7,517 nt of DNA from Candidatus Latescibacterota bacterium. GTDB lineage: Bacteria; Latescibacterota; UBA2968; UBA8231. The notes beneath the pieces were generated by a model. The model was given only the letters and a program-made list of their open reading frames with translations, had not been told where the DNA came from and did not search any database. Positions 1 through 6,716 of the stretch are shown here, piece by piece. The translations under genes were made by a program, and so were the position numbers. Numbering within the stretch: position 1 is the first letter of the stretch; every line of letters starts with the position of its first letter. The stretch lies in the NCBI GenBank assembly GCA_022827165.1, contig JAJDTN010000373.1, forward strand, positions 1 to 7,517, in the 5' to 3' direction.

Positions 1-2328
1 CTGCTGACCCGCGGCTGGCTGGTCTACGACTGGCGCCAGCAGAACTCGGTGCCCTTCGGCAGCGTGCTGGAGAAGACGGGCCGCTTCAGCGGCTGGTTCT
101 CGAGCCTCGCCGTGGCCTCCGACCACAAGGGGCAGTACCACCTGGCGGTCACCGTGGGCAACCGCATCCGCACCACCCTGACGCCGATGACCTTCAGCAA
201 GCCGGAGTTCAACGGCCTGCAGTGGGACTTCGCCTCCGACAAGCACGCCGTCACCCTCCTCCTGTCGCGCATCAACGAGCCCAACTCGCCCTCGTTCCTG
301 CCGGAGGGTCGCACCAGCAACACCAACCTCTTCGGGGGCCGGATGGAGTCCCAGATCGGCGACTTCCTGGTCGTGGGCGGCACCTACGTCAACGCCCACC
401 ACTCGGTGACCCAGCTCGACGGCTTCGGCAGCGACATCATCTCCGGCGTCCTCTCGGAGGGCCAGAACTTCCGCACCGTCAACCGCATCCAGGTGCGCAT
501 CTCCGACGACTCCCCCGGGGACGGCTCCGGGGGCGCCCTGTTCTCCTCGGACCTGCGCATCCACGACTTCGACGGCGGCACCGTCCGCGCCTCCGAGATC
601 GGCTTCCGCCCCCTCGTGGAGGGCGGCCTGCAGCGGGCCGGGTTCCTGGCGGCCGACGGCGACGAGATCGTCGTCACCTACGACTTCGGCGACCGCACCT
701 ACGCCGGGCCCGACCCGACGGAGATCGAGCGCGTCGAGGTCGAGCTGGTGGTGGCCAACGACTACCGCATCGACATCGCCTCCGACCGCCAGGTCAACGC
801 CGACGGCGTCGTCGTCTTCCTCCCCCTCGCCAGGGCCCGGGGCAACGTCAGGGACGGCTCCAACCAGCGCGTCCTGCGCTTCGACTACGGCATGCCCACG
901 GGCAACCAGATCGCCGGCTTCACGGTGCAGACGACGGACCTCCACGGCCTCGACGCCTACCTCGAGGTCAACCTCAACCACCGCTACCGCAAGTACCCCA
1001 ACCCGCACCGGGAGCGCCACGAGACCGCCCGGGACCGGTCCCTGGGGTGGCTGCTCAACGTCTCCCGCAAGGACTACCCGTGGTTCGGCCTCCTCGAGGC
1101 CTTCGGCATGGACCCGGGGTACTCGACCTCCTTCGCCACGGTGGAGAAGGAGACCTCGGTGCCGGACTACGACAACGTCTTCGAGATCTACGAGTTCGTC
1201 GAGGACAACGACGACTACGACAGGGCTCCGGACTGGCGCCGCAAGGGCTCGAGCGCGGGGGACGAGGACGTCTTCCCGGGGCTCGACGAGAACAACGACC
1301 GCATCTGGGACTTCAACCAGAACGACAACGAGGAACGCCAGAACCTGCTGCCCGACTGGGAGGAGCCCTTCCTGCGCTACTTCGCCGACCGCCCGGCGTA
1401 CCTCTACGGCGTCGACGCCAACCACAACGGCACGGTGGACCGCTTCGAGAACGACGAGCGGCCCGACTTCCCCTACCGGCGCGACCAGCAGGGCTTCAAC
1501 CTCTACGGCGGTTTCCACCTCGGGCCCGACGTGCGCCTCACCCTGGGCCGCATGGATGTGGAGCAGATCTCCGACGACCGCCACAACCGGGCCCACTACG
1601 GACAGGTCGCCGTCGACTGGAACACCGCCGCCCGGGGCCGCCTGCGTCTCTTCCAGGACCTGCGCAGGGTGAGAGACACGATCCGCGACGACCTGCTGCA
1701 GTGGGTGCAGCTGCCCAACGCCCGGGGGGACCTCTTCCCCGTCCTCGACCCGCTGGCGGCGCAGGACACGTGGGTGAACACCACCTGGGCCGGCTGGCAG
1801 CACCGGAGGGGCGGTCTCTCCCTGGACAACAAGGTGAAGTGGACCTGGTGGCGGCAGGTCGACGACGCCCTCGACCTGGAGCTGCGGGGCCAGCGCCGGT
1901 CGTCCTGGTTCCTCGGGATGATCAACAAGGCCCACTACAGCTGGAGCCTCGGGTCGACGCTCATCACCCCCCGGTGGAAGAGCGAGTGGTCGCGCTCGGC
2001 CCCGGTGGCGCGTGAAGAGGCGCGCCGCCAGGAGCTGACCGAGCTCTTCATGATCGTCCTGCGCCACCCGATCATGCAGAAGAGCTTCGTCGAAGGGGGC
2101 GTGGAGTACGAGGTCTTCAGCCAGCTGCGGGACCCGGTGCCCCCCGGGGCCAGCCCCTCCTACCGGGGGCTGACGACGACGGTGCAGATCATGAACCTGT
2201 CCGACTACCAGGGCTACCTGCTGACCACCACCCTCGGTTTCGAGGTCAGCCGCCGCGACCTCCGCTTCGAGCCGGTGAAGACCCGGACGCGGGGCTTTAT
2301 CACCATCTACGCGGGCATAGAGCCGTAG
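1..2328 (+). CDS. Large beta-rich, probably outer-membrane or surface protein with EF-hand-like segment (5' end missing)
   Basis: The reading frame is open from base 1 to the TAG at 2326-2328, giving 775 visible residues with no start or signal peptide in view, so the N-terminus lies upstream. The first 390 or so residues alternate polar and hydrophobic residues as in beta sandwiches or barrels. Residues about 395-490 form an Asp/Asn-rich segment with three acidic blocks, each followed by a PDW or PDF motif. It contains a perfect EF-hand-type loop at residues 472-483 (D, N, N, G, V, D, E at loop positions 1, 3, 5, 6, 8, 9, 12) and a degenerate one starting at residue 429. Residues about 490-775 are rich in Trp, Tyr and amphipathic strands, as in outer-membrane barrels, and the protein ends GFITIYAGIEP. 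I cannot name a family. Similar acidic-linker proteins seem to occur in uncultured FCB-type bacteria, but this is from memory. The outer-membrane location is inference, and the ATG at codon 262 in the +3 frame is only a shadow. Confidence 0.85.
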   Translation: MLTRGWLVYDWRQQNSVPFGSVLEKTGRFSGWFSSLAVASDHKGQYHLAVTVGNRIRTTLTPMTFSKPEFNGLQWDFASDKHAVTLLLSRINEPNSPSFLPEGRTSNTNLFGGRMESQIGDFLVVGGTYVNAHHSVTQLDGFGSDIISGVLSEGQNFRTVNRIQVRISDDSPGDGSGGALFSSDLRIHDFDGGTVRASEIGFRPLVEGGLQRAGFLAADGDEIVVTYDFGDRTYAGPDPTEIERVEVELVVANDYRIDIASDRQVNADGVVVFLPLARARGNVRDGSNQRVLRFDYGMPTGNQIAGFTVQTTDLHGLDAYLEVNLNHRYRKYPNPHRERHETARDRSLGWLLNVSRKDYPWFGLLEAFGMDPGYSTSFATVEKETSVPDYDNVFEIYEFVEDNDDYDRAPDWRRKGSSAGDEDVFPGLDENNDRIWDFNQNDNEERQNLLPDWEEPFLRYFADRPAYLYGVDANHNGTVDRFENDERPDFPYRRDQQGFNLYGGFHLGPDVRLTLGRMDVEQISDDRHNRAHYGQVAVDWNTAARGRLRLFQDLRRVRDTIRDDLLQWVQLPNARGDLFPVLDPLAAQDTWVNTTWAGWQHRRGGLSLDNKVKWTWWRQVDDALDLELRGQRRSSWFLGMINKAHYSWSLGSTLITPRWKSEWSRSAPVAREEARRQELTELFMIVLRHPIMQKSFVEGGVEYEVFSQLRDPVPPGASPSYRGLTTTVQIMNLSDYQGYLLTTTLGFEVSRRDLRFEPVKTRTRGFITIYAGIEP
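1285..1449 (+). other. Acidic calcium-loop segment inside the first gene
   Basis: Two Asp/Asn loops are separated by about 43 residues. The first, at 1285-1320 (DENNDRIWDFNQ), keeps D1, N3, D5 and D9 but has Arg where Gly is usual and Gln at position 12. The second, at 1414-1449 (DANHNGTVDRFE), fits the EF-hand loop consensus at every ligand position, including the terminal Glu. Between them is the conserved-looking stretch PDWEEPFLRY. Upstream, near codons 400-412, lies a further block with DNDDYD followed by PDW. Calcium binding is expected from the pattern but not shown. No flanking E and F helices are obvious, so dockerin or thrombospondin type 3-like loops are as likely as a true EF-hand. 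Confidence 0.6.
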
Positions 2329-2337
2329 CGGCAGGCT

Positions 2338-4083
2338 TCAGGGGGCCCCGCCCTCGACCAGGTCGAGGAACCGGCCCGCCTCCAGGTCCCGGTAGACCTC
2401 GCGGGCCCCGCCCGGCCACCAGACCTCCAGGCTGTCCACCCGGCTGTCCGGCCCGAGGCCGAAGAGCACCCGGGGATCGCTCTGGGACAGGTAGCTGCGG
2501 CCGCTGCTGACCTCCCGCCACTGCGTCCCCGACGGCGAGTGCAGGCGCAGCCGGGCGCCCTCGCCGCTGCCGGAGGAGGCCCGCCGCAGGCGCACCGACA
2601 GCCAGCCGTTGCCGTTGCCGCCCTCGTTGCGCAGCACCGACACCCGGTCCCCGAGGTTGATCACCAGGAGGTCGGCGTCGCCGTCGTTGTCCAGGTCGCC
2701 GGCGGCCGAGCCGCGGCTCACGCGCTCCTGGGCCAGCCCCGGGCCGGCGATGGCGGTGACGTCGGCGAAGAGGGTGTTGCCGTAGGCCCCCGGCCCGCGG
2801 TTGTGGAACAGGAAGTTGCGCTGGCGGTAGGTCGTCGACCGGTCGAAGGCGCGGACGTTGTCGAGGACGTGGCCGTTGGCCGCGAACAGGTCGAGACGGC
2901 CGTCGCCGTCGACGTCGACCCAGTTGGTGCCGAAGGCCAGGGCGGGGACGGTGATGGCGCCGGTGCCGGAGGCGTAGGCCTGGGGCAGGAAGTAGGACCC
3001 GTCCCCCTGGTTGCGGAAGAGGCTGTTCGGCTCGCCCTGGAAGTTGGTCACCGTGAGGTCGAGGCGGCCGTCGCCGTCGTAGTCGGCGGCGTCGACCCCC
3101 ATGCCCGCCTCCGGCAGGCCGCTCTCGCCGTAGGCGACCCCCGAGAGGGCTCCGCGCTCCTCGAAGGTCCCGTCCCGGCGATTGATGAAGAGGAAGTTCG
3201 GCGTCGCGTCGTTGGCCACGTACAGGTCCGTCCAGCCGTCGCCGTCCACGTCGCCGGTGACCACGCCCAGGCCCTTGCCGCCGGCCAGATGGACGCCGGC
3301 GGCGGCCGACACGTCGGTGAAGGCCGGACCCAGCCCGCCGTCGTTGCGCAGCAGCAGGTCGCCGAGGCCGTCGAAGTTGTCGGGATGGGGGTATCCCTTC
3401 GGCCCGCCGGGGCCGGCGCCCTCGGAGCGGGAGAGGTACGGGACCGTCTCCGTCCCGGCGTCGGCCAGCTCGTAGTCGACGTAGCGCGCCACGTAGAGGT
3501 CGAGGTCGCCGTCGAGGTCGTGGTCGAGGACGGCGCACCCCGTGCCCCAGCCCGGGTCTCCGAGGCCGGCGGCGGAGGTGACGTCGCGGAAGGCGCCGGC
3601 GTCGTTCCGGAAGAGCACGTCGCCGCCGTAGTTGGTGACGTAGAGTTCGTCGTCGCCGTCGCCGTCGAGATCGCCGGCGACGCAGCCGTTGCCGTAGCCC
3701 CGGTGGCCCACGCCCGCCGCGGAGGTCGCCTCCGCGAAGGTGCCGTCCCCGAGGCCGCGGAACAGCCGGTTGCCGACGGGGGGGGCGCCGGTGTCCGCAT
3801 CCGGGGAGAGGGGTCTGCCGTTGACGAGGTACACGTCGAGCCAGCCGTCGCGGTCGTAGTCCCACAACAGGCCGCCGCCGCCCATGGTCTCGGGGAAGAA
3901 CCGCGCCTCGCTGAAGCCGTCCACGTGGAGGGCGTCGAGGCCGACCTCGGCGGCCACGTCGACGAAGCGGACGGTGAACCGCGCCGGCGGCGGCCCTGCC
4001 GCGGGCGGGGCGGCCCGGGGGGACGCCTCCGGCTGGCAGCCCGCCAGGGCGGCAGCCAGGGCCACGAGGGTCGAGGGAGTCAC
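2338..4083 (-). CDS. CRTAC1-type FG-GAP/VCBS propeller lipoprotein with C-terminal ASPIC/UnbV domain
   Basis: The start chosen is GTG at 4083-4081. It lies one base after the TGA of the upstream TPR gene and gives a lipoprotein signal (TPSTLVALAAALAGC) with Cys at residue 16 after Leu-Ala-Gly. A longer open frame continues upstream but overlaps the TPR gene and adds Arg/Pro/Ser-rich filler. The n-region of the signal has no Lys or Arg, which is unusual. The mature protein has an Ala/Pro linker, then the family N-terminus (FVDVAAEVGLDALHVDG, FFPETMGGGG). Seven DxDxDGxxD-type calcium loops begin at residues 75, 138, 187, 278, 334, 390 and 463, as expected for a seven-bladed beta-propeller. Family motifs NFQGEPNSLFRN and AANGHV are present. 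The ASPIC/UnbV domain spans about 507-575 (SGRSYLSQSDPRVLFGLG, WWPGG). At 581 residues the protein looks complete. Such proteins are exported and often sit beside TPR proteins; their molecular role is not established. Confidence 0.93.
   Translation of the reverse strand: MTPSTLVALAAALAGCQPEASPRAAPPAAGPPPARFTVRFVDVAAEVGLDALHVDGFSEARFFPETMGGGGLLWDYDRDGWLDVYLVNGRPLSPDADTGAPPVGNRLFRGLGDGTFAEATSAAGVGHRGYGNGCVAGDLDGDGDDELYVTNYGGDVLFRNDAGAFRDVTSAAGLGDPGWGTGCAVLDHDLDGDLDLYVARYVDYELADAGTETVPYLSRSEGAGPGGPKGYPHPDNFDGLGDLLLRNDGGLGPAFTDVSAAAGVHLAGGKGLGVVTGDVDGDGWTDLYVANDATPNFLFINRRDGTFEERGALSGVAYGESGLPEAGMGVDAADYDGDGRLDLTVTNFQGEPNSLFRNQGDGSYFLPQAYASGTGAITVPALAFGTNWVDVDGDGRLDLFAANGHVLDNVRAFDRSTTYRQRNFLFHNRGPGAYGNTLFADVTAIAGPGLAQERVSRGSAAGDLDNDGDADLLVINLGDRVSVLRNEGGNGNGWLSVRLRRASSGSGEGARLRLHSPSGTQWREVSSGRSYLSQSDPRVLFGLGPDSRVDSLEVWWPGGAREVYRDLEAGRFLDLVEGGAP
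2359..2565 (-). other. ASPIC/UnbV domain of the propeller lipoprotein
   Basis: Residues about 507-575 match the ASPIC/UnbV signature: GEGARLRL, then REVSSGRSYLSQSDPR, then FGLGPDSRVDSLEVWWPGG. In the family this domain follows FG-GAP repeats at the C-terminus, exactly as here. No catalytic residues are known for it. Confidence 0.88.
2671..3861 (-). repeat. Seven FG-GAP calcium-loop repeats (coding)
   Basis: DxDxDGxxD loops are encoded at 3861-3835, 3672-3646, 3525-3499, 3252-3226, 3084-3058, 2916-2890 and 2697-2671. Because Asp and Gly are almost always GAC and GGC, the plus strand reads as recurring gtcgccgtcg strings. Spacing is 49-91 residues. The widest gap, between the third and fourth loops, includes the insertion with GPKGYPHPDNFDG that is typical of this family. 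Confidence 0.85.
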
Positions 4084-4087
4084 GTCA
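4081..4087 (-). promoter_or_regulatory. Stop-start junction TGACGTG, likely translational coupling
   Basis: On the minus strand the TPR gene's TGA (4087-4085) is followed by one C and then the GTG start (4083-4081) of the propeller gene. A purine-rich GGAGAG lies about 18 bases before the GTG, too far for a normal ribosome-binding site. Re-initiation by ribosomes finishing the TPR gene is therefore the likeliest way the second gene is translated. Confidence 0.65.
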
Positions 4088-5569
4088 GCCGCCGCCGGAC
4101 AGCTCTCTCCAGCGGCGCAGGAAGACCCGGGCCTCCTCCTGCAGGGCCGGGTCCGGGGAGGCCGCGAGCAGACGCTCGTACGCGGCGGCGGCCTCGTGGC
4201 GGCGGCCGCCGCGGTCGTGCAGCCGGGCGAGGGCGAGATGGGCGGCGGCCAGGTCCGGGTCGATTCCCAGGGCCAGCCGGTAGCAGACGGCGGCGCTGTC
4301 CTCACGCCCGGCCCTGACCCAGAGGGTCCCCAGGTTGAGGGCGGCCTGCGCCGAGGGCGCGGCGGCGGCGAGGGCGCGGCGGAAGGCGGCGGCCGCCGCC
4401 TCGGGGTTCCCCTGCATCAGGCGGACGTTGCCGAGGTTGTTGAGGACCTCCCCGTGGCCGGGGTCCAGGGCCGCGGCGCCCTCGAGGGTGGCGGCGCCCG
4501 CCTCCAGGTCGCCGCGCATCAGTTGCAGGGAGCCGAGGAAGAAGGCCAGGCGCGCGTCCTCGAGAGGTGCGGCGGCCAGCACCTGGAGGGCCCGGAGCGT
4601 GTCGCCGCGGTCGCGGTACAGCCGCCCCAGGCGCAGCCGGGCGTCGACCTGCCCGGGGTCGTAGGCCAGCACCGCCTCGTACTGTCTCGCCGCCTCCGGC
4701 TCGAGGCCGTCCCGCAGGAGCCTCCCGGCGAGGGTCATCCGCGCCTCCAGGTCCCCGGGGCTCGTATCCAGAAGGCGGCGCAGCCGCTCGACCTCGCCGG
4801 CGCCCTGGCGCAGCCGCTCGAAACGCTCCAGCAGCTGTCTGCCGCCCTCGGCGTCGCCCGAGGCGATCAGGAGGTTGGCCAGGCCGAAGAGGGCCTCGGG
4901 GTCGCGGGGGTTCAGCTCCACCGCCCGGGAGAAGGAGACCGCGGCCCCCTCCAGGTCGCCGCGGGATCTCATCGAGACCGCCGACAGGCGGTGGCTCTCG
5001 GCGTCCTGGGGATCCGCCTTCAGGGCCTGCTCCAGCTCCCGGTCGGCCTCGTCGTAGCGGCCGAGCCGGACGTAGAGTCCGCCGAGGTGGCGGTGAGCGG
5101 AAGGGTCTCCGGCAGCGGCGGCCGCACGGAAGGCGGCTTCGGCACGCTCGTAGTCGCCGACCTTCCGCCTGAAGAGACCGAGGGTCAGGTGGGAGGGCGC
5201 GGACCCGGGGTCCAGGTCGACGGCGCGCTCGAGGGCGGCCACGGCCTCGTCGAAGCGCCCGAGGTCGGCCAGTACGACGCCGAGGTTGTGCTGGACCCCC
5301 ACCCGCCGCGGATCGAAGGAGAGGCTGGCCTGGTAGTGGGCGGCGGCGGAGTCCAGGCGCCCGAGGCGGGCATGAGCGTGCCCGAGGCCGGCGTGCACTC
5401 GAGGGAGGTCCCCCGACGCGAGCTGCTCCCGCAGGAGCGCCAGGGCCTCGCCGTACCGGCCTTCCGCCAGGTGCCGCTCTGCGGCGGCGGTCTCCCCGGG
5501 AGGCTGCCGCGAGGGGCCGCAAGCCAGGCAGAGGGCCAGCGCCAAGGGGAGGCTCGATCGTCGAATCAT
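4085..5569 (-). CDS. Exported TPR-repeat protein, probable lipoprotein
   Basis: The start at ATG 5569-5567 gives a signal sequence (MIRRSSLPLALALCLAC) with two Arg followed by a hydrophobic stretch. An in-frame ATG 13 codons upstream (5608) would put a non-signal-like leader before it. Neither start has a clear Shine-Dalgarno sequence. The likely lipidated residue is Cys17, but position -3 is Cys rather than Leu, so the lipobox is non-canonical. Nearly the whole mature protein (about 28-474) is 13 TPR units of 31-34 residues. They carry the usual Gly/Ala at position 8, Tyr/Phe near 24 and DP at the end (for example LGRFDEAVAALERAVDLDP). Unit 7 (about 224-273) is 16 residues longer, with a charged helix containing ERFERLRQ, and unit 9 lacks the terminal DP. 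A 20-residue helical tail follows. TPR solenoids bind protein partners. The next gene, one base downstream, is the natural candidate partner. No enzymatic domain is visible. Confidence 0.92.
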   Translation of the reverse strand: MIRRSSLPLALALCLACGPSRQPPGETAAAERHLAEGRYGEALALLREQLASGDLPRVHAGLGHAHARLGRLDSAAAHYQASLSFDPRRVGVQHNLGVVLADLGRFDEAVAALERAVDLDPGSAPSHLTLGLFRRKVGDYERAEAAFRAAAAAGDPSAHRHLGGLYVRLGRYDEADRELEQALKADPQDAESHRLSAVSMRSRGDLEGAAVSFSRAVELNPRDPEALFGLANLLIASGDAEGGRQLLERFERLRQGAGEVERLRRLLDTSPGDLEARMTLAGRLLRDGLEPEAARQYEAVLAYDPGQVDARLRLGRLYRDRGDTLRALQVLAAAPLEDARLAFFLGSLQLMRGDLEAGAATLEGAAALDPGHGEVLNNLGNVRLMQGNPEAAAAAFRRALAAAAPSAQAALNLGTLWVRAGREDSAAVCYRLALGIDPDLAAAHLALARLHDRGGRRHEAAAAYERLLAASPDPALQEEARVFLRRWRELSGGG

Positions 5570-5666
5570 CGGTGTGACGGAACCTACGGAGGCGCCGCAG
5601 CCGGGCAAGGACCCCTCCTCCGGAGCCGTCGCGGGACGGGCCTGAAGCGTCCGGCCGGTGCGGGCC

Positions 5667-5686
5667 GAGGGCCGGTTGCCGGCCTC
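5667..5686. repeat. Inverted repeat / hairpin in the divergent region
   Basis: GGCCGG (5670-5675) and CCGGCC (5679-5684) form a 6-bp all-G:C stem with a TTG loop. With one bulged base, GAG (5667-5669) can also pair with CTC (5684-5686). It overlaps the proposed -35 of the rightward promoter. It could be an operator or simply a chance G+C palindrome. There is no T-run, so it is not a terminator. Confidence 0.4.
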
Positions 5687-5703
5687 CGGCGGGGGGCTAT
5701 CTT
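5676..5703 (+). promoter_or_regulatory. Candidate promoter for the CBM9-like gene
   Basis: TTGCCG (5676-5681) and TATCTT (5698-5703), each matching four of six sigma-70 consensus bases, are separated by 16 bases. They would leave a leader of about 90 bases before the ATG at 5799. The match is modest and the promoter preferences of the organism are unknown. Confidence 0.25.
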
Positions 5704-5798
5704 ACGCGCGACCGATCCGCCACCATCCCCCTCGACTGGATAACCTCTCCCCGACACCGACCTTGACCTGCCCGCGCCACAGTTCGGCTCCGGCCGGC

Positions 5799-6683
5799 AT
5801 GCGAGCCTTCTGGCTGGCTCTCCTGCTGGCGTCGTCGGCCAGCGGCCACCTGCCCCAAGGCCGGGAGGTAACCGCCCTCCAGTTCCCGGAGGGCGCGGCC
5901 CCCGAGGTGGACGGCCAGCTGGGGGACTGGGCGCAGGCCGGCCGGGCGACGCTGACGACGGAGGACTTCGTCGATCTCGTGGGTGAAGCTCCTGCCGACG
6001 CAGAGGATCTGGACATCCTGGTATGGCTCGGCTGGAGCCCGCACACCAATCGGATCTACCTCGCCGCCCAGGTCCGCGACGACATCCACCAGGTCGACCG
6101 CCCCGAGGGGACGGCCACCACCCGCATCTTCCAGGACGACGACCTGGAGATCTTCGTCGACGGCGACCACTCCGGAGGCCAGTACGCCGACTTCAGCGAC
6201 CTGAGCCAGGGCGAGCAGTTCGAGCGCAACGGCGCCCAGGCGAGCCACTTCGTGCTCGCCGGCCCCCACGAGGACGGGGATTTCCTGGTGAACTTCTCCG
6301 GCGCCGCATGGTACTCCGAGCCCGACGGAGCGTACACGCGGGCGGCGATGGCCGTCGAGGGGCCCGAGGGAGGGCCGGCGGTGGTCAGCTACGAGTTCAG
6401 TCTGGCCGTCTTCGACGAGGTCAACATGACGGCCGACTTCCTGAGCCGCCGCCGGCTGCTGGCCGCCGACGACGTCATCGGGTTCAACCTGGAGTTCGCC
6501 GACTACGACGAGCACTCGGAGCTGCTCGACGCCAAGTGGTCCCTCTCCGGCGGGCACAACGCCTTCCGGCTGGCCGACCGCTTCACGGACCTGAGGCTGG
6601 CGCCCATGGTCCCCACCCTCGTCCGGTCCTCGACCTGGGGCCGGATAAAATCTACATTTGCCGCGCCTCAAACACTATATTAA
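5799..6683 (+). CDS. Secreted CBM9-like (DOMON-type) sugar-binding protein
   Basis: The ATG at 5799 starts a signal peptide (MRAFWLALLLASSASG) with cleavage likely after Ala14 or Gly16. The frame is open upstream, but that extension is not protein-like. No Shine-Dalgarno sequence is evident before this ATG. The mature protein shows the CBM9 hallmarks: VDGQLGDW at 37-44, the strand NRIYLAAQVRDD at 84-95 and FQDDDLEIFVDGDHSGG at 111-127. The last supplies the acidic residues that in this family line a calcium or ligand site. A beta-rich remainder contains YEFSLAVFDEVNM and IGFNLEFADYD. It ends STWGRIKSTF plus eight residues. At 294 residues it is a single CBM9-like domain without a catalytic partner. 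Family members bind sugars or polysaccharide ends, but the ligand here cannot be read from sequence. It is probably periplasmic or extracellular, since no lipobox or membrane anchor is visible, and is followed by the lipoprotein gene 33 bases on. Confidence 0.87.
   Translation: MRAFWLALLLASSASGHLPQGREVTALQFPEGAAPEVDGQLGDWAQAGRATLTTEDFVDLVGEAPADAEDLDILVWLGWSPHTNRIYLAAQVRDDIHQVDRPEGTATTRIFQDDDLEIFVDGDHSGGQYADFSDLSQGEQFERNGAQASHFVLAGPHEDGDFLVNFSGAAWYSEPDGAYTRAAMAVEGPEGGPAVVSYEFSLAVFDEVNMTADFLSRRRLLAADDVIGFNLEFADYDEHSELLDAKWSLSGGHNAFRLADRFTDLRLAPMVPTLVRSSTWGRIKSTFAAPQTLY
6630..6658 (+). promoter_or_regulatory. AT-rich candidate promoter before the lipoprotein gene
   Basis: TCGACC (6630-6635) and TACATT (6653-6658) are 17 bases apart, each four of six to consensus. 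An alternative -10, TAAAAT (6646-6651), has five of six matches but no partner at the right distance. TACATTTG (6653-6660) also fits the TAnnTTTG element known from Bacteroidota, without the upstream TTG. The site lies inside the last codons of the CBM9-like gene. Confidence 0.3.
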
Positions 6684-6716
6684 GGCCCTTGACCGAGAGG
6701 ACTCCGCGGACAGCCG

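Larger units (their letters stand above)
5570..5798. other. Divergent intergenic region (229 bp)
   Basis: The region lies between the TPR gene (leftward) and the CBM9-like gene (rightward), so promoters for both should be here. It is mostly G+C-rich with one AT-richer patch around 5698-5745. No convincing -10 box is seen for the leftward operon. The rightward candidate promoter and a hairpin are listed separately. The plus-strand frame is open through it, but the translation is Arg/Pro-rich and precedes a good signal peptide, so it is treated as non-coding. Confidence 0.7.

Noticed and set aside
222..2015. Long plus-strand open frame of about 597 codons inside the first gene
   Set aside because: Its translation is Arg/Pro/Gly-rich low-complexity sequence in the +3 frame of a well-structured gene. 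It is a G+C-driven shadow.
2322..2332. Small hairpin GCCG-TAG-CGGC as a terminator
   Set aside because: The stem is only four base pairs with no T-run, so it is well below what would be expected of an intrinsic terminator.
2671..3861. Recurring gtcgccgtcg strings suggestive of a tandem repeat or CRISPR-like array
   Set aside because: The spacing is irregular and the strings are codons for DxDxDG calcium loops; they are protein repeats, not an array.
2300..3865. Minus-strand open frame in a second frame across the propeller gene
   Set aside because: It is almost entirely Arg/Pro/Gly repeats produced by reading GAC/GGC-rich calcium-loop codons out of frame.
4084..4305. N-terminal extension of the propeller protein to an ATG at 4305
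   Set aside because: It would overlap the TPR gene by over 200 bases, adds non-protein-like sequence, and would bury the lipoprotein signal that follows the GTG at 4083.
3884..5743. Plus-strand open frame of about 619 codons opposite the propeller and TPR genes
   Set aside because: It is antisense to recognisable TPR repeats and propeller sequence. The translation is Gly/Ala/Val-rich and has no domain pattern of its own.
5697..6671. Minus-strand open frame opposite the CBM9-like gene
   Set aside because: The plus strand has a signal peptide and clear CBM9 motifs; the antisense product is Gly/Val/Arg-rich with no recognisable pattern.
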